The notes beneath the pieces were generated by a model. That model made no database searches, had not been told where the DNA came from, and worked only from the letters and a program-made list of their open reading frames with translations. Below, one piece after another: positions 8,457 to 18,420 of a DNA stretch of 64,000 nucleotides (position 1 is the first letter of the stretch; each line of letters opens with the position of its first letter). A program made the position numbers and the translations under genes. Origin of the DNA: Caldanaerobius fijiensis DSM 17918 (GTDB lineage: Bacteria; Bacillota; Thermoanaerobacteria; Thermoanaerobacterales; Caldanaerobiaceae); contig NZ_FQVH01000003.1 in NCBI RefSeq assembly GCF_900129075.1, forward strand, positions 62,001 through 126,000. Reading direction: 5' to 3'.

Positions 8457-8517
8457 TTTTCCACATGAGGAATGCCCAAACAAGAAGTTATAAACAGGTT
8501 TATCCACATTATCCACA
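8457..8517 (+). promoter_or_regulatory. Cluster of DnaA-box-like sites
   Basis: Two perfect consensus DnaA boxes TTATCCACA abut head-to-tail at 8500-8508 and 8509-8517. Weaker sites TTTTCCACA (8457-8465, one mismatch) and TTATAAACA (8488-8496, two mismatches) lie just upstream. The cluster ends 23 bp before the -35 of the transporter promoter. Confidence 0.6.
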
Positions 8518-8539
8518 GACAAGCTGTCAACAAATTCAC

Positions 8540-8568
8540 TTGCAAAAAAATAATAGACAATATATAAT
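8540..8568 (+). promoter_or_regulatory. Sigma-A promoter of the amino acid transporter operon
   Basis: TTGCAA (8540-8545) and TATAAT (8563-8568) are separated by 17 bp. The transporter ATG is 57 bp downstream of the -10. Confidence 0.7.
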
Positions 8569-8624
8569 TAACAATGTATAATTATTCAAGAGATTTAATA
8601 TTTAAAAAGAGGGGAGAAAAATAC

Positions 8625-9494
8625 ATGAAGAAGTTAATGGCTTTTCTTTTAATCGCTGCATTGACGCTGTCGTTGGTTTCCTGCGCTAATTCCAGCAAAA
8701 ATACGACCGCGGGAAATTCTAATAAAGCAACTCAATCCAGCGACAATACCAATGGTTCTGCTGCTAAATCCAATAGCTCATCAGGTACATCTAATAGTTT
8801 AGAGAAGATCAAAAAAGCTGGTGTAATAGTGATGGGTACCAGCGCCGATTTTCCACCATATGAAAGCCATCAACTTATAAATGGTGAGGATAAAATCGTC
8901 GGCTTTGATGTGGATATTGCTCAAGCGGTTGCTGATGGATTGGGCGTAAAACTTGATATAGAAGATATGAAGTTCGACGGCCTCATTGCGGCACTTCAGG
9001 CTGGTAAAATCGATATGATTGTAGCAGGTATGACGCCTACACCAGAGAGAGCTAAAAGCGTAGATTTTTCAGATCTTTATTATATTGGTAAACAGGTATT
9101 AGTAGTTAAAAAGGATAATAACTCTATCAAGACCGTTGATGATTTAAAAGGCAAGAAGTTGGATGCTCAATTAGGTACCACGAGTGAAAAAGCGGCCAGA
9201 AGCATAAAAGGCGTCACTGTAATTCCTATAGACAAGGTATCAACCGAGATAATGGAAGTAAAAACAGGAAAAGTAGATGGGGTTGTTGTTGAAAAGACGG
9301 TTGCAGAGGCATACCTGAAAGAGAACCCAGACTTAAAGATAGTGGAAATACCAGAGATAAAAAGCGAAGAGGGTTCCGCTATAGCGGTTAGAAAAGGTGA
9401 CAAAGCTCTTCTAAACGAAATAAACAAGATATTAAAACAGCTGAAAGATTCAGGGGAATATGACAAACTTATTGAGAAATGGTTTAAGCAGTAA
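8625..9494 (+). CDS. Amino acid ABC transporter, substrate-binding lipoprotein
   Basis: A 289-aa extracellular solute-binding protein of family 3. Residues 1-20 are a lipoprotein signal (basic MKK, hydrophobic core, lipobox LVSC), followed by a Ser/Asn/Thr-rich linker to about 55. The domain holds IVMGTSADFPPYE, KIVGFDVDIAQAVADGLGVK, FDGLIAALQAGKIDMIVAGMTPTPER, typical of polar amino acid binding proteins; specificity cannot be read. Start 8625 has GAGGGGAG upstream and gives the proper signal; an in-frame ATG at 8574 would precede it with 17 non-signal residues. It heads a three-gene operon with the permease and ATPase. Confidence 0.93.
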   Translation: MKKLMAFLLIAALTLSLVSCANSSKNTTAGNSNKATQSSDNTNGSAAKSNSSSGTSNSLEKIKKAGVIVMGTSADFPPYESHQLINGEDKIVGFDVDIAQAVADGLGVKLDIEDMKFDGLIAALQAGKIDMIVAGMTPTPERAKSVDFSDLYYIGKQVLVVKKDNNSIKTVDDLKGKKLDAQLGTTSEKAARSIKGVTVIPIDKVSTEIMEVKTGKVDGVVVEKTVAEAYLKENPDLKIVEIPEIKSEEGSAIAVRKGDKALLNEINKILKQLKDSGEYDKLIEKWFKQ

Positions 9495-9507
9495 AGGAGA
9501 GTAATAT

Positions 9508-10176
9508 ATGACGAATTTGGATTTTGCCAGTATGCTCAAATACTGGCCTCTATTTTTGAAAGGTACCGTAAGTACAATAGAATTTACCATAGGCGCGGTA
9601 ATAATAGGCGTAATTCTAGGCATTTTAGCGGCATTTATGAAGATGTCTAGGATAAAGGTAATAAGCTTTATTGGAAAAGCGTATATAGAGATAATAAGGG
9701 GTACTCCTGCCCTTGTACAGCTCTTTATCATATACTTTGGCATCTCTCAGGTGTTAAATCTTAATATACCTAAGTTTTATGCGGCTGTCTTTGCACTGGG
9801 TATAAATAGCGGTGCTTATGTGGCAGAGATAATAAGGGCTGGAATTGAGGCAGTAGATAGGGGGCAGATGGAAGCTGCCAGGTCATTAGGAATGCCCCAT
9901 GGGATGGCCATGCGATATATCATCATGCCCCAAGCTATAAAGAATATACTTCCGGCACTAGGGAATGAGTTCATCGTGCTGCTAAAGGAATCTTCCATAG
10001 TTTCCGTAATAGGTGCGTCGGACCTTATGAGACAACAGGAGATCATATCAAGTGTTACTTACAGGCCTTTTGAGCCCCTTATTGTCATTGCGATGATATA
10101 CTTTGTTATGACGCTGTTCCTCTCTAAGTTGATGGGTATGTTTGAGAGGAGGTTAAAAGCCGGTGATGTTAGATAG
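9508..10176 (+). CDS. Amino acid ABC transporter, permease
   Basis: Inner-membrane permease of the HisM/GlnP type, 222 aa, with about five hydrophobic segments. The EAA loop that docks the ATPase is [22 protein letters not shown], and the early motif [19 protein letters not shown] is family-specific. One permease gene implies a homodimer. The 3' end overlaps the ATPase gene. Confidence 0.93.
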   Translation: MTNLDFASMLKYWPLFLKGTVSTIEFTIGAVIIGVILGILAAFMKMSRIKVISFIGKAYIEIIRGTPALVQLFIIYFGISQVLNLNIPKFYAAVFALGINSGAYVAEIIRAGIEAVDRGQMEAARSLGMPHGMAMRYIIMPQAIKNILPALGNEFIVLLKESSIVSVIGASDLMRQQEIISSVTYRPFEPLIVIAMIYFVMTLFLSKLMGMFERRLKAGDVR

Positions 10177-10897
10177 TATGGTGAAGGTAGAGAATTTAAA
10201 AAAATCTTTTGGGCATTTGCAGGTGTTGAACGGTATAAACCTGGAAATAAAAAAGGGTGAGGTTTTGGCGATTATAGGGCCCAGCGGATCAGGAAAGAGT
10301 ACATTGCTGAGATGTGTCAACTATCTGGAAGAACCTACTGCCGGAAACGTGTATATTGAAGGGGAGAAAGTGGATCCTGTTAAAAATATAAATAGAATAA
10401 GACAAAAGGTGGGCATGGTATTTCAGCATTTTAATCTTTTTCCACATATGACCGTCCTGGATAACTTGACCATAGCGCCTATAAAGGTCAAAAAGATGGA
10501 TAAAGCTCAGGCCGAGGCCATCGCCATGAACCTTTTAGAGAGGGTTGGCCTTAAGGATAAAGTAAAGGCGTACCCAGCGCAGTTGTCGGGAGGCCAGAAG
10601 CAGAGGATTGCAATAGCCAGGGCTTTGGCGATGCAGCCCGATGTCATGCTGTTTGATGAGCCTACTTCAGCATTAGATCCTGAGATGGTTAAAGAGGTGC
10701 TTAACGTCATGAAGGACCTGGCCCATGATGGCATGACCATGATGGTAGTTACTCATGAGATGGGGTTCGCAAGAGAAGTTTGCCATAGGGTTGTGTTCAT
10801 AGATGAAGGGCAGGTAGTCGAAGAAGGACCGCCACAGGAAATTTTTACAAATCCGCGGCAGGAAAGGACCAGGTCGTTTTTAAGCAAGGTTTTATAA
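10166..10897 (+). CDS. Amino acid ABC transporter, ATP-binding protein
   Basis: GlnQ/HisP-type ATPase, 243 aa. Walker A is [10 protein letters not shown]-loop [10 protein letters not shown], signature LSGGQKQR, Walker [15 protein letters not shown] and the H-loop [13 protein letters not shown] are all intact. The start is ambiguous between GTG 10163 and ATG 10166, both after GAGAGGAGG and inside the permease gene, which suggests translational coupling. Confidence 0.93.
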   Translation: MLDSMVKVENLKKSFGHLQVLNGINLEIKKGEVLAIIGPSGSGKSTLLRCVNYLEEPTAGNVYIEGEKVDPVKNINRIRQKVGMVFQHFNLFPHMTVLDNLTIAPIKVKKMDKAQAEAIAMNLLERVGLKDKVKAYPAQLSGGQKQRIAIARALAMQPDVMLFDEPTSALDPEMVKEVLNVMKDLAHDGMTMMVVTHEMGFAREVCHRVVFIDEGQVVEEGPPQEIFTNPRQERTRSFLSKVL

Positions 10898-11016
10898 AGA
10901 GTTTATAAAAAATTCATAAAAATTTTCAAAAATTAAGAAGGATTATCATTGCTTGCGTAGAATAATATAAGTAACAAGGGTAAAGAATACTAATGCTGAA
11001 GGGAGTAGTGGCATTT

Positions 11017-11559
11017 ATGAACCTAAGGATTACAGGGAAAAACAATCTCGAGCTTACAGATGCATTAAAAAATGCTGTGGAGAAGAAGCTGCGCATTCTA
11101 GATAAATTTTTTAATGAAGACACGGATGTAAATGTGGTTTTAAGCGTGGTTAAAAATGACCAGATTGTAGAAGTTACTATACCGTATAAAGGCGTGATTT
11201 TTAGAGCTGAAGCTGCGACAGAAGATATGTATTCTACGCTGGATGAGGTAGTAGAAAAGCTCAAGAAGCAGTGGAGAAAGCACAAAACGAAACTTGAAAA
11301 GAGGTTTAACGTCAAAGTTCCTGAAAACCTTCAGTTGACCGAAGAAGATGAGGAAAAAGAGGTTTCTGAAGAAGAGTTTAGGATAGTCAGAAAGAAAAAA
11401 TTTGGTATGAAGCCAATGTCTGTAGAAGAGGCGATACTGCAGATGAATTTGCTGGGACACGACTTTTATATCTTTTGCAATGAGGAGAGCAACGATATAA
11501 ACGTGGTGTACAGGCGAAGAGACGGCAGCTATGGACTTATAGAAGCAGAAAAAGTATAA
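11017..11559 (+). CDS. hpf: Ribosome hibernation promoting factor (long form)
   Basis: A 180-aa protein: N-terminal S30Ae/YfiA domain (MNLRITGKNNLELTDALKNAVEKKL to about 100) that occupies the decoding centre, a charged linker, and the C-terminal dimerisation domain (VRKKKFGMKPMSVEEAILQMNLLGHDFYIFCNEESNDINVVYRRRDGSYGLIE) that forms 100S ribosome dimers. I prefer ATG 11017 because it matches the family N-terminus; an in-frame ATG at 10993 would add eight residues. hpf immediately before secA is a common Firmicute order. Confidence 0.93.
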   Translation: MNLRITGKNNLELTDALKNAVEKKLRILDKFFNEDTDVNVVLSVVKNDQIVEVTIPYKGVIFRAEAATEDMYSTLDEVVEKLKKQWRKHKTKLEKRFNVKVPENLQLTEEDEEKEVSEEEFRIVRKKKFGMKPMSVEEAILQMNLLGHDFYIFCNEESNDINVVYRRRDGSYGLIEAEKV

Positions 11560-11587
11560 AAAGGTCCTTTTAAAAGGACCTTTTTTA
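11557..11587 (+). terminator. Terminator after hpf
   Basis: AAAAGGTCC and GGACCTTTT form a near-perfect hairpin running into six T, beginning at the hpf stop codon. Confidence 0.9.
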
Positions 11588-11593
11588 GTGCAT

Positions 11594-11622
11594 TTGACGG
11601 TATATGTAAAATATTATATAAT
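11594..11622 (+). promoter_or_regulatory. Sigma-A promoter of secA
   Basis: TTGACG (11594-11599), 17 bp spacer, TATAAT (11617-11622), only 17 bp before the secA ATG. The leader is therefore very short and holds just the ribosome site. Confidence 0.85.
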
Positions 11623-11639
11623 ACTATAAGGTGATCAAA

Positions 11640-14162
11640 ATGTTAAATTTATTAGAAAAGATTTTTGGAAGCTACAATGAGAGAGAGCTTAAAAGGCTTT
11701 ATCCCATCGTGGATAAGGTTTTGTCATATGAAGACGAAATGTCTAAACTTACCGATGAACAGTTAAGGGCTAAGACGCAGGAGTTTAAAGATAGACTCAA
11801 TAACGGGGAGACATTGGATGATATCCTCCCGGAGGCTTTTGCGGTAGTAAGGGAAGCCGCGTGGAGGACATTGGGTATGAAGCATTTTCCTGTTCAGGTG
11901 CTGGGTGGTATTGTGCTTCACCAGGGCAGGATAGCCGAGATGAAGACGGGTGAAGGTAAGACGCTGGTGGCCACATTGCCAGCATACCTCAATGCGCTGG
12001 AGGGAAAAGGCGTTCATATCGTGACGGTGAATGACTACCTGGCCAAGCGTGATAGAAATTGGATGGGCAAGATTTATGAGTTTCTCGGCCTCTCGGTGGG
12101 CGTTATTGTCCACGATATGGATAGTGATCAGAGGCGAGAAGCCTATAACTGCGATATAACCTATGGCACAAACAATGAATTTGGCTTTGATTATCTAAGG
12201 GATAATATGGTCATATACAAGGAAGAGATGGTACAGAGGGGATTTAATTATGCTATCGTCGATGAGGTAGATAGTATACTCATTGATGAAGCCAGGACTC
12301 CACTTATCATCTCAGGTCCGGGGGATAAATCTACTGATTTATATGTAAAAGCCGACCGCTTTGTCTCCGGGCTGAAGCCTGATATAGATTATAAAGCAGA
12401 TGAGAAAGAGCATACCGTAAGTTTAACAGATGTAGGCATAAAAAAGGCAGAAGCTTATTTCGGCGTAGAAAATTTAGCTGATCTTGATAATATGGAGATC
12501 AATCACTGTATCATTCAAGCGTTAAAGGCTCATGCCCTCATGAAGAGAGATAGAGATTACGTGGTCAAAGACGGCGAAGTGATAATTGTAGATGAGTTTA
12601 CTGGCAGATTAATGTTTGGCAGAAGGTACAGCGATGGCCTTCATCAAGCTATAGAGGCCAAGGAAAATGTAAAAATTCAAAGTGAAAGCAGGACATATGC
12701 TACCATAACATTTCAGAATTATTTCAGAATGTACAAAAAGCTGGCAGGTATGACGGGCACGGCCAAGACAGAGGAACAGGAGTTCAGGGATATTTACGGG
12801 CTGGACGTAGTGGTAATACCTACCAACAAACCTATGATAAGGGTGGATTACCCCGACGTTATATATAAAACCGAAGAAGCTAAGTTTAGAGCTGTGGTTG
12901 AGGAGATAGTAGAGAGGCATTCAAAGGGGCAGCCTGTACTGGTGGGTACTGTATCCATTGAGAAATCTGAGAAACTCAGCCAGATGTTAAAGCGTCGCGG
13001 CATAAAGCATGAGGTGTTAAATGCCAAGTACCACGAGAAAGAGGCAGAAATCATAGCTAAAGCCGGACAGAAAGGTGCCGTGACGATAGCCACAAACATG
13101 GCGGGCCGTGGTACGGATATCGTGCTGGGAGAAGGGGTCAAAGAGCTGGGAGGCCTTCACATCATAGGCACAGAAAGGCATGAGTCCAGGCGAATAGACA
13201 ATCAGTTGAGGGGTCGTGCAGGTAGACAGGGTGATCCCGGCTCATCAAGGTTTTATATCTCGCTGGAAGATGACCTCATGAGGCTTTTTGGTTCGGAACG
13301 CATTATGAGCATGATGGATAAGCTCGGCATTGAAGAGGATCAACCTATAGAGAATAAGTTCTTGACAAAGCAAATCGAAGCAGCTCAGAAAAGGGTAGAA
13401 GCTAGAAATTTTGATATAAGAAAAAATCTGTTGCAGTATGATAACGTGATGAATAAGCAGCGCGAAGTGATATATCAGGAGAGAAGAAGAGTTCTTGAGG
13501 GTGAGAATCTCAAGGATTATATCATTGGAATGGTGGAAAAAATTGTAGATGAAGTTATTGATATATATACTGCTAATAGCAGGTATCCAGAAGAGTGGAG
13601 GCTGGACGATTTAAAAGCCCGCCTGGAAGATATATTTATGCCAAAAGGTGCTCTATCTTTTGAGAAAAATGAAATTCCAACTCTTACCAAAGAGAGTTTA
13701 AAAGAAAAGATAATGGATATAGCCACGCGGTTGTACGATGAAAAGGAGAAAAAAGTCGGTTATGAACAGATGCGAGAACTGGAGCGGGTGGTGCTCCTGC
13801 GCGTCGTAGACACCAAATGGATGGACCACATTGACAATATGGAAAGACTTAGAGAGGGTATAGGTCTGAGAGCTTATGGACAGATCGATCCGATTGTGGC
13901 ATATCAAAAAGAGGCTTATGATATGTTTACTGATCTCATTGATAGCATACAGGAAGATACGGTCAGATTGTTGTATCACATTGAGATCAGGGAGGAAAAT
14001 GTGCCAAAACGTGAAAGTGTGGTAGGTCCTGTTTTGATGACAAATTCTGAAGGAGAGGAAAAGAGAAAGCCTATTGTAAAGGGTAAGAAGATCGGACGAA
14101 ATGATCCATGCCCCTGTGGCAGTGGCAAAAAGTATAAGCACTGTTGCGGCAGGACAGCATGA
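11640..14162 (+). CDS. secA: Preprotein translocase ATPase SecA
   Basis: The motor of Sec-dependent export, 840 aa. It has the DEAD-like motor with Walker A MKTGEGKT and Walker [16 protein letters not shown], the preprotein cross-linking domain, the second motor domain ([25 protein letters not shown]), the helical scaffold, and the C-terminal zinc motif [15 protein letters not shown] that binds SecB or ribosomes. Start ATG 11640 has AAGGTGAT upstream; the in-frame GTG at 11631 is part of that ribosome site. prfB follows 43 bp later, the standard secA-prfB arrangement. Confidence 0.98.
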   Translation: MLNLLEKIFGSYNERELKRLYPIVDKVLSYEDEMSKLTDEQLRAKTQEFKDRLNNGETLDDILPEAFAVVREAAWRTLGMKHFPVQVLGGIVLHQGRIAEMKTGEGKTLVATLPAYLNALEGKGVHIVTVNDYLAKRDRNWMGKIYEFLGLSVGVIVHDMDSDQRREAYNCDITYGTNNEFGFDYLRDNMVIYKEEMVQRGFNYAIVDEVDSILIDEARTPLIISGPGDKSTDLYVKADRFVSGLKPDIDYKADEKEHTVSLTDVGIKKAEAYFGVENLADLDNMEINHCIIQALKAHALMKRDRDYVVKDGEVIIVDEFTGRLMFGRRYSDGLHQAIEAKENVKIQSESRTYATITFQNYFRMYKKLAGMTGTAKTEEQEFRDIYGLDVVVIPTNKPMIRVDYPDVIYKTEEAKFRAVVEEIVERHSKGQPVLVGTVSIEKSEKLSQMLKRRGIKHEVLNAKYHEKEAEIIAKAGQKGAVTIATNMAGRGTDIVLGEGVKELGGLHIIGTERHESRRIDNQLRGRAGRQGDPGSSRFYISLEDDLMRLFGSERIMSMMDKLGIEEDQPIENKFLTKQIEAAQKRVEARNFDIRKNLLQYDNVMNKQREVIYQERRRVLEGENLKDYIIGMVEKIVDEVIDIYTANSRYPEEWRLDDLKARLEDIFMPKGALSFEKNEIPTLTKESLKEKIMDIATRLYDEKEKKVGYEQMRELERVVLLRVVDTKWMDHIDNMERLREGIGLRAYGQIDPIVAYQKEAYDMFTDLIDSIQEDTVRLLYHIEIREENVPKRESVVGPVLMTNSEGEEKRKPIVKGKKIGRNDPCPCGSGKKYKHCCGRTA

Positions 14163-14205
14163 TAGAAAATCAAATATCGGAGAAAAGGCAGAAGGAGTGA
14201 TTTAA

Positions 14206-15331
14206 GTGCTTGACGAACTAAAAACAAAAATTCAGAGTTTAAAAGAGGAAATCGATGAAATGGGGGTTTCTCTTTGACTACGCGGGTTCTAGAGAGGAAC
14301 TAAAAAAAATGGAAGAGAGCATGGCAGATCCCGATTTTTGGTCTGATATAGAAAAAGCGAGCAAAGTAAATCAAAAGATAAAGGTATTAAAAGATAAGTT
14401 AGATCAGTATGACAGCATAAGATCGCGTTATGATGATCTGACAGTGCTTCTGGAACTGGCTTATGAGGAAGGAGATGAATCCTTAGAGCCGGAGATACAG
14501 AGTGAATATCAAAAGCTTCAAAAAGATGTAGCGGATATGAAGATAAAATTGATGTTAAACGGTCGATATGACGCTAACAATGCTATTATGTCTTTTCATG
14601 CCGGGGCCGGCGGTACCGAAGCACAGGACTGGGCGCAAATGCTCATAAGAATGTATACCCGATGGGCTGAGCGCAGGGGCTTTGAAGTGGATATACTGGA
14701 CTACCTAGAAGGCGATGAAGCAGGGGTCAAAAATGCTACACTTATGGTAAAAGGCGATTACGCTTATGGTTATCTAAAGGCAGAGAAAGGTGTGCATAGG
14801 CTGGTGAGAATATCTCCTTTTGATGCCGCAGGAAGAAGGCATACCTCCTTTGCCCTGGTTGAGGTGCTGCCAGAAATAACCGAGGATATTGATGTGGAGA
14901 TAAATCCTGCTGATTTGAAGATTGATACCTATCGTTCCAGTGGTGCTGGTGGACAGCATGTCAATAAAACAGAGTCGGCCGTAAGGATTACCCATATTCC
15001 AACGGGCATAGTGGTTCAATGTCAGAACGAGCGTTCACAGCTTCAGAACAGGGAAACGGCTATGAAGATGTTAAAAGCCCGGCTTTTAGAGCTCAAGGAA
15101 CGGGAGAGGGAAGAGGAGATCAGCGGAATAAAAGGTGAGCACGTGGATATGGGTTGGGGTAACCAGATAAGGTCGTATGTATTTCATCCATATTCTATGG
15201 TCAAGGATCACAGGACAGGTTATGAGGTAGGAAATGTCCAGGCAGTAATGGACGGTGAAATTGACGATTTTATAAACGAGTATTTAAAGAAGATGGCAAG
15301 AGAAAACAGTAAAATATCAGCGATTGAGTAG
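14206..15331 (+). CDS. prfB: Peptide chain release factor 2, programmed +1 frameshift
   Basis: RF2 ends translation at UGA and UAA. The first frame begins at GTG 14206 (GAAGGAGTGA upstream), runs 23 codons and stops at TGA 14275-14277. Ribosomes slip +1 on CTT (14272-14274), skipping T 14275, to read GAC at 14276 and continue to 15331, giving 374 aa. The slip site CTTTGAC is the conserved RF2 autoregulatory signal: low RF2 makes UGA read slowly and favours the shift. A GGGGG stimulatory SD-like stretch is at 14262-14266. The product has the UGA-specific SPF tripeptide (VRISPFDAAG) and the catalytic GGQ (SGAGGQHVN). A second-frame ATG at 14255 is not the true start. Confidence 0.95.
14262..14278 (+). 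promoter_or_regulatory. RF2 recoding site
   Basis: GGGGG, five spacer bases, then CTT-TGA-C. In Escherichia coli the SD-like element is three bases from CTT, so this spacing is two bases longer. Confidence 0.85.
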
Positions 15332-15350
15332 TTAATATTTTACAAAGAAT

Positions 15351-15384
15351 AAAAAAGGATTGAACATATGTTCAATCCTTTTTT
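15351..15384 (+). terminator. Terminator after prfB
   Basis: AAAAAAGGATTGAA and TTCAATCCTTTTTT form a perfect hairpin with loop CATATG, running into T residues. Confidence 0.9.
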
Positions 15385-15450
15385 AAGTTCCTTCTTTGGT
15401 TTGTAATTTGAATGCTATATAGATGATTGAAGTTAAATTCCTTACTTTGC

Positions 15451-15479
15451 TTGATGAAATTGTTGTAAAATGTTATACT
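15451..15479 (+). promoter_or_regulatory. Putative sigma-A promoter of the rnf operon
   Basis: TTGATG (15451-15456), 17 bp spacer, TATACT (15474-15479), about 74 bp before rnfC. Confidence 0.65.
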
Positions 15480-15552
15480 ATTTTTGAAAAAGTAGATGCT
15501 ATATGAAAGTGATTTGCGACTGCTTTTGATAAGCTAAAAAGGGGGGCGTTTG

Positions 15553-16881
15553 ATGGCAATAAAGTCAAAATTAACATTTCACGGCGGTATACATCCTCCT
15601 CATGCTAAAGAATTTACTCAAGATAAACCTATAGAGCCTTATATGCCAAAAGACCGTGTGATTATACCACTTGTGCAGCACATAGGTGTTCCATGTAAGC
15701 CTGTGGTAAAGGTAAATCAAGAAGTAAAAGTAGGCCAGATAATAGGGGAACCTGGCGGCTATGTATCCGCACCTGTACATTCTAGCGTATCTGGCAAGGT
15801 AGTTGGTATTGAAGAATACCCCAGCCCAGCGGGTAAGAAGGTATTATCTGTGATTATTCAGTCAGATGGTAATTTTGAACCGCAGGAAGGCGTTTTTATA
15901 AAAAGAGATATAGATCAGTTATCGCCAGAAGAAATCAAAGCAATTATAAAAGACGCTGGTATTGTGGGTATGGGTGGAGCAGCTTTTCCCACCATAGTAA
16001 AGATCAGTCCCCCACCTGATAAAAAAGTGGATGTAATCATATTAAATGGTGCAGAATGTGAGCCATATCTTACAGCTGATAGCAGGCTTATGGAAGAATA
16101 TCCGGATGATATAGTATATGGCCTTAGGGCTATCATGAAGGCTATGGGTGTCAAAAAAGGGATTATAGGTATAGAGGACAACAAACTAAGAGCGATAATT
16201 TCAATGAGAAATGCTGCTAAAGGTTTTGATGGTATAGAAGTAGCGGTATTGAAAACCAAATATCCCCAAGGTTCAGAGAAGCATATAATCAAAGCTATTA
16301 CAGGCAGAGTGGTTCCGTCGGGAAAATTGCCTGCTGATGTAGGTGTGGTAGTAAACAATGTAGCTACGGCTAAAGCCATAGCTGACGCAATAAAAGAAGG
16401 GAAACCTTTGATAGAACGGGTTGTTACCGTGACAGGTGAGGGTGTAGAAAATCCTAAGAATTTACTGGTTAAAATAGGTACGCCTTTTAGCGAACTTATA
16501 GATTTCTGCGGGGGCTTTAAAGGCACGCCTGGTAAAGTTATATCAGGTGGTCCTATGATGGGTATTGCCCAATATACGCTGGATGTGCCTGTGATAAAAG
16601 GGACTTCGGGTATTCTTGTACAACCGGCAGAAAAAGTGAGGGTTACTAAGCCAAGTCCCTGTATTAGATGTGGAAGATGTGTAGATGCCTGTCCTATGAA
16701 TCTCTTACCTCTTTTTATAAGCGCTTATTCCATCAAAGGTGATTTTGACAGGTGTAAGGAATACAATGTCATGGATTGCATTGAATGCGGCAGCTGTTCG
16801 TACATATGCCCATCTAAGAGACCGCTGGTAGAGTCTATAAGATTGGCTAAAAGCGTGATTTCTAGTAAAAATAAGAAGTAA
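15553..16881 (+). CDS. rnfC: Electron transport complex subunit RnfC
   Basis: NADH-interacting peripheral subunit of the Rnf complex, 442 aa. The N-terminus FHGGIHPPHAKEFT is the family start; the NADH/FMN fold includes GMGGAAFPT and NGAECEPYLTAD; two [4Fe-4S] motifs follow at the C-terminus (CIRCGRCVDACP and CIECGSCSYICP). Rnf couples ferredoxin oxidation to NAD reduction with Na+ or H+ export. GGGGGGC lies before ATG 15553; TTG 15550 is a possible start one codon earlier. The order C-D-G-E-A-B is the usual one. Confidence 0.96.
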   Translation: MAIKSKLTFHGGIHPPHAKEFTQDKPIEPYMPKDRVIIPLVQHIGVPCKPVVKVNQEVKVGQIIGEPGGYVSAPVHSSVSGKVVGIEEYPSPAGKKVLSVIIQSDGNFEPQEGVFIKRDIDQLSPEEIKAIIKDAGIVGMGGAAFPTIVKISPPPDKKVDVIILNGAECEPYLTADSRLMEEYPDDIVYGLRAIMKAMGVKKGIIGIEDNKLRAIISMRNAAKGFDGIEVAVLKTKYPQGSEKHIIKAITGRVVPSGKLPADVGVVVNNVATAKAIADAIKEGKPLIERVVTVTGEGVENPKNLLVKIGTPFSELIDFCGGFKGTPGKVISGGPMMGIAQYTLDVPVIKGTSGILVQPAEKVRVTKPSPCIRCGRCVDACPMNLLPLFISAYSIKGDFDRCKEYNVMDCIECGSCSYICPSKRPLVESIRLAKSVISSKNKK

Positions 16882-16896
16882 TATGGAGGGGAAAAA

Positions 16897-17853
16897 GTGG
16901 AGGGTAAATTATATGTTACATCATCACCTCATTTTGGTACTGCCGATGATGTAAAAAGGATAATGCTCGATGTAATAATATCTCTTATACCTGCATTGAT
17001 TGCTGCTATCGTAATTTTCGGAATAAGGGCACTTTACATAACAATTATATGTGTGACTGCGGCCGTAATGACAGAGGCTGCTATTGAGTGGATTTTTCAT
17101 AAAGATATCACGGTAGGTGATTTTAGCGCAGCTGTTACGGGCTTGTTGCTGGCATTTAATCTACCGGTTACGGTACCATGGTGGATAGGTGTTATTGGTT
17201 CGATGTTTGCCATCGCTGTAGTAAAAATGGTTTTTGGGGGTTTAGGCTATAACTTTATGAATCCTGCGCTGGCTGCCAGGGCTTTTCTGCTGGCGTCATG
17301 GCCTGTGCAGATGACTCATTGGACTTCTCCTGATGGGGTTACGACGGCAACTCCTTTAGCTTTGCTGAAAGGCACGGAGGTTTCAGGAAAACTTCCTGAT
17401 CTCTGGGACCTGTTTATAGGCAATGTAGGCGGCTCCCTAGGGGAGACATCGGCATTGGCTTTACTTATAGGAGCGGTGTATCTCTTGTACAGAAAGGTTA
17501 TAACGTTGAGGATACCTGCAAGTTATATATTGACGGTGGCCTTTATGACCTGGGTATTTGGGAAACAAGGTTTATTCACAGGTATGCCGCTGTATCATAT
17601 TTTAGCGGGTGGCCTTATATTAGGAGCTTTTTATATGGCGACCGACTATACCACATCTCCTATCACTCCCAAGGGACAGATTATATTTGGCATAGGGTGT
17701 GGAATTCTCACCTCTGTTATAAGACTTTACGGTGGATATCCCGAAGGAGTGTCTTATTCCATAATACTGATGAATTTGGCTACTCCCCTTATAGATAAGT
17801 ACACTGCACCTAGGGTCTTTGGAAAGGTGATGAAAAATGAAGGCGGAAAATGA
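16897..17853 (+). CDS. rnfD: Electron transport complex subunit RnfD
   Basis: Membrane subunit, 318 aa, about eight to nine hydrophobic segments. In the family a flavin is covalently held on a Thr in an S(T)GAT-like loop; here the candidate loop is around SPDGVTTATPLA (residues about 145-156). GTG start, GGAGGGG upstream. The gene overlaps rnfG by 17 bp. Confidence 0.94.
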   Translation: MEGKLYVTSSPHFGTADDVKRIMLDVIISLIPALIAAIVIFGIRALYITIICVTAAVMTEAAIEWIFHKDITVGDFSAAVTGLLLAFNLPVTVPWWIGVIGSMFAIAVVKMVFGGLGYNFMNPALAARAFLLASWPVQMTHWTSPDGVTTATPLALLKGTEVSGKLPDLWDLFIGNVGGSLGETSALALLIGAVYLLYRKVITLRIPASYILTVAFMTWVFGKQGLFTGMPLYHILAGGLILGAFYMATDYTTSPITPKGQIIFGIGCGILTSVIRLYGGYPEGVSYSIILMNLATPLIDKYTAPRVFGKVMKNEGGK

Positions 17854-18403
17854 TATATTAAAGACAGGACTTATTCTTTTCATGGTTACAGGTATAGCCG
17901 CCTTGGTACTGGGGTTTTTTAATTTTATTACTCAGAAACCGATAGAAAGGCAGATCAGGGAAGCGAATCTTCAGGCAATGAAGGAGGTCATGCCTGCGGA
18001 TACATACAAAGAAATAAAGGCTGAGACTGCAACAGGTGATATTGTAAAAGCTGTTTCAAAGGCTTATAAAAACGGAAGTGAAGCAGGTTTTGTTATTAGG
18101 GTATCTCCGTCAGGCTATGGCGGATCTATAGAGATGCTGGTGGGAATTGATAAAAATGGGAAAATAACCGGCATAAAAATTATAAGCCACAACGAGACAC
18201 CGGGTTTGGGGGCTAAAGCCACTGAACCGTCGTGGCAGAGTCAGTTTAAAGGCAAAGGACCTGATGCCTTGACGGTAGTAAAACATCCGCCTTCTAATGA
18301 TAAAAATGAAGTTCAGGCTATCACTGGTGCCACCATTACATCGCGGGCCGTTACTAAAGGTGTCAATGAAGCATTGAGAGAATTTAAACAATTAAGCAAA
18401 TAA
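17837..18403 (+). CDS. rnfG: Electron transport complex subunit RnfG
   Basis: A 188-aa protein with one N-terminal membrane helix (about 10-30) and an extracytoplasmic FMN-binding domain. The covalent flavinylation motif is AITGATITSRAV near the C-terminus, where the second T in TGAT carries FMN. The middle motif SHNETPGLGAKATEPSW is also conserved. It is translationally tied to rnfD by overlap. Confidence 0.95.
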   Translation: MKAENDILKTGLILFMVTGIAALVLGFFNFITQKPIERQIREANLQAMKEVMPADTYKEIKAETATGDIVKAVSKAYKNGSEAGFVIRVSPSGYGGSIEMLVGIDKNGKITGIKIISHNETPGLGAKATEPSWQSQFKGKGPDALTVVKHPPSNDKNEVQAITGATITSRAVTKGVNEALREFKQLSK

Positions 18404-18420
18404 AAGGGGGTGTACTTTTT

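Noticed and set aside
14255-15331. Alternative prfB start at ATG 14255
   Set aside because: It lies in the downstream frame, overlaps the recoding site and lacks a proper ribosome site; the frameshifted start at 14206 explains the sequence.
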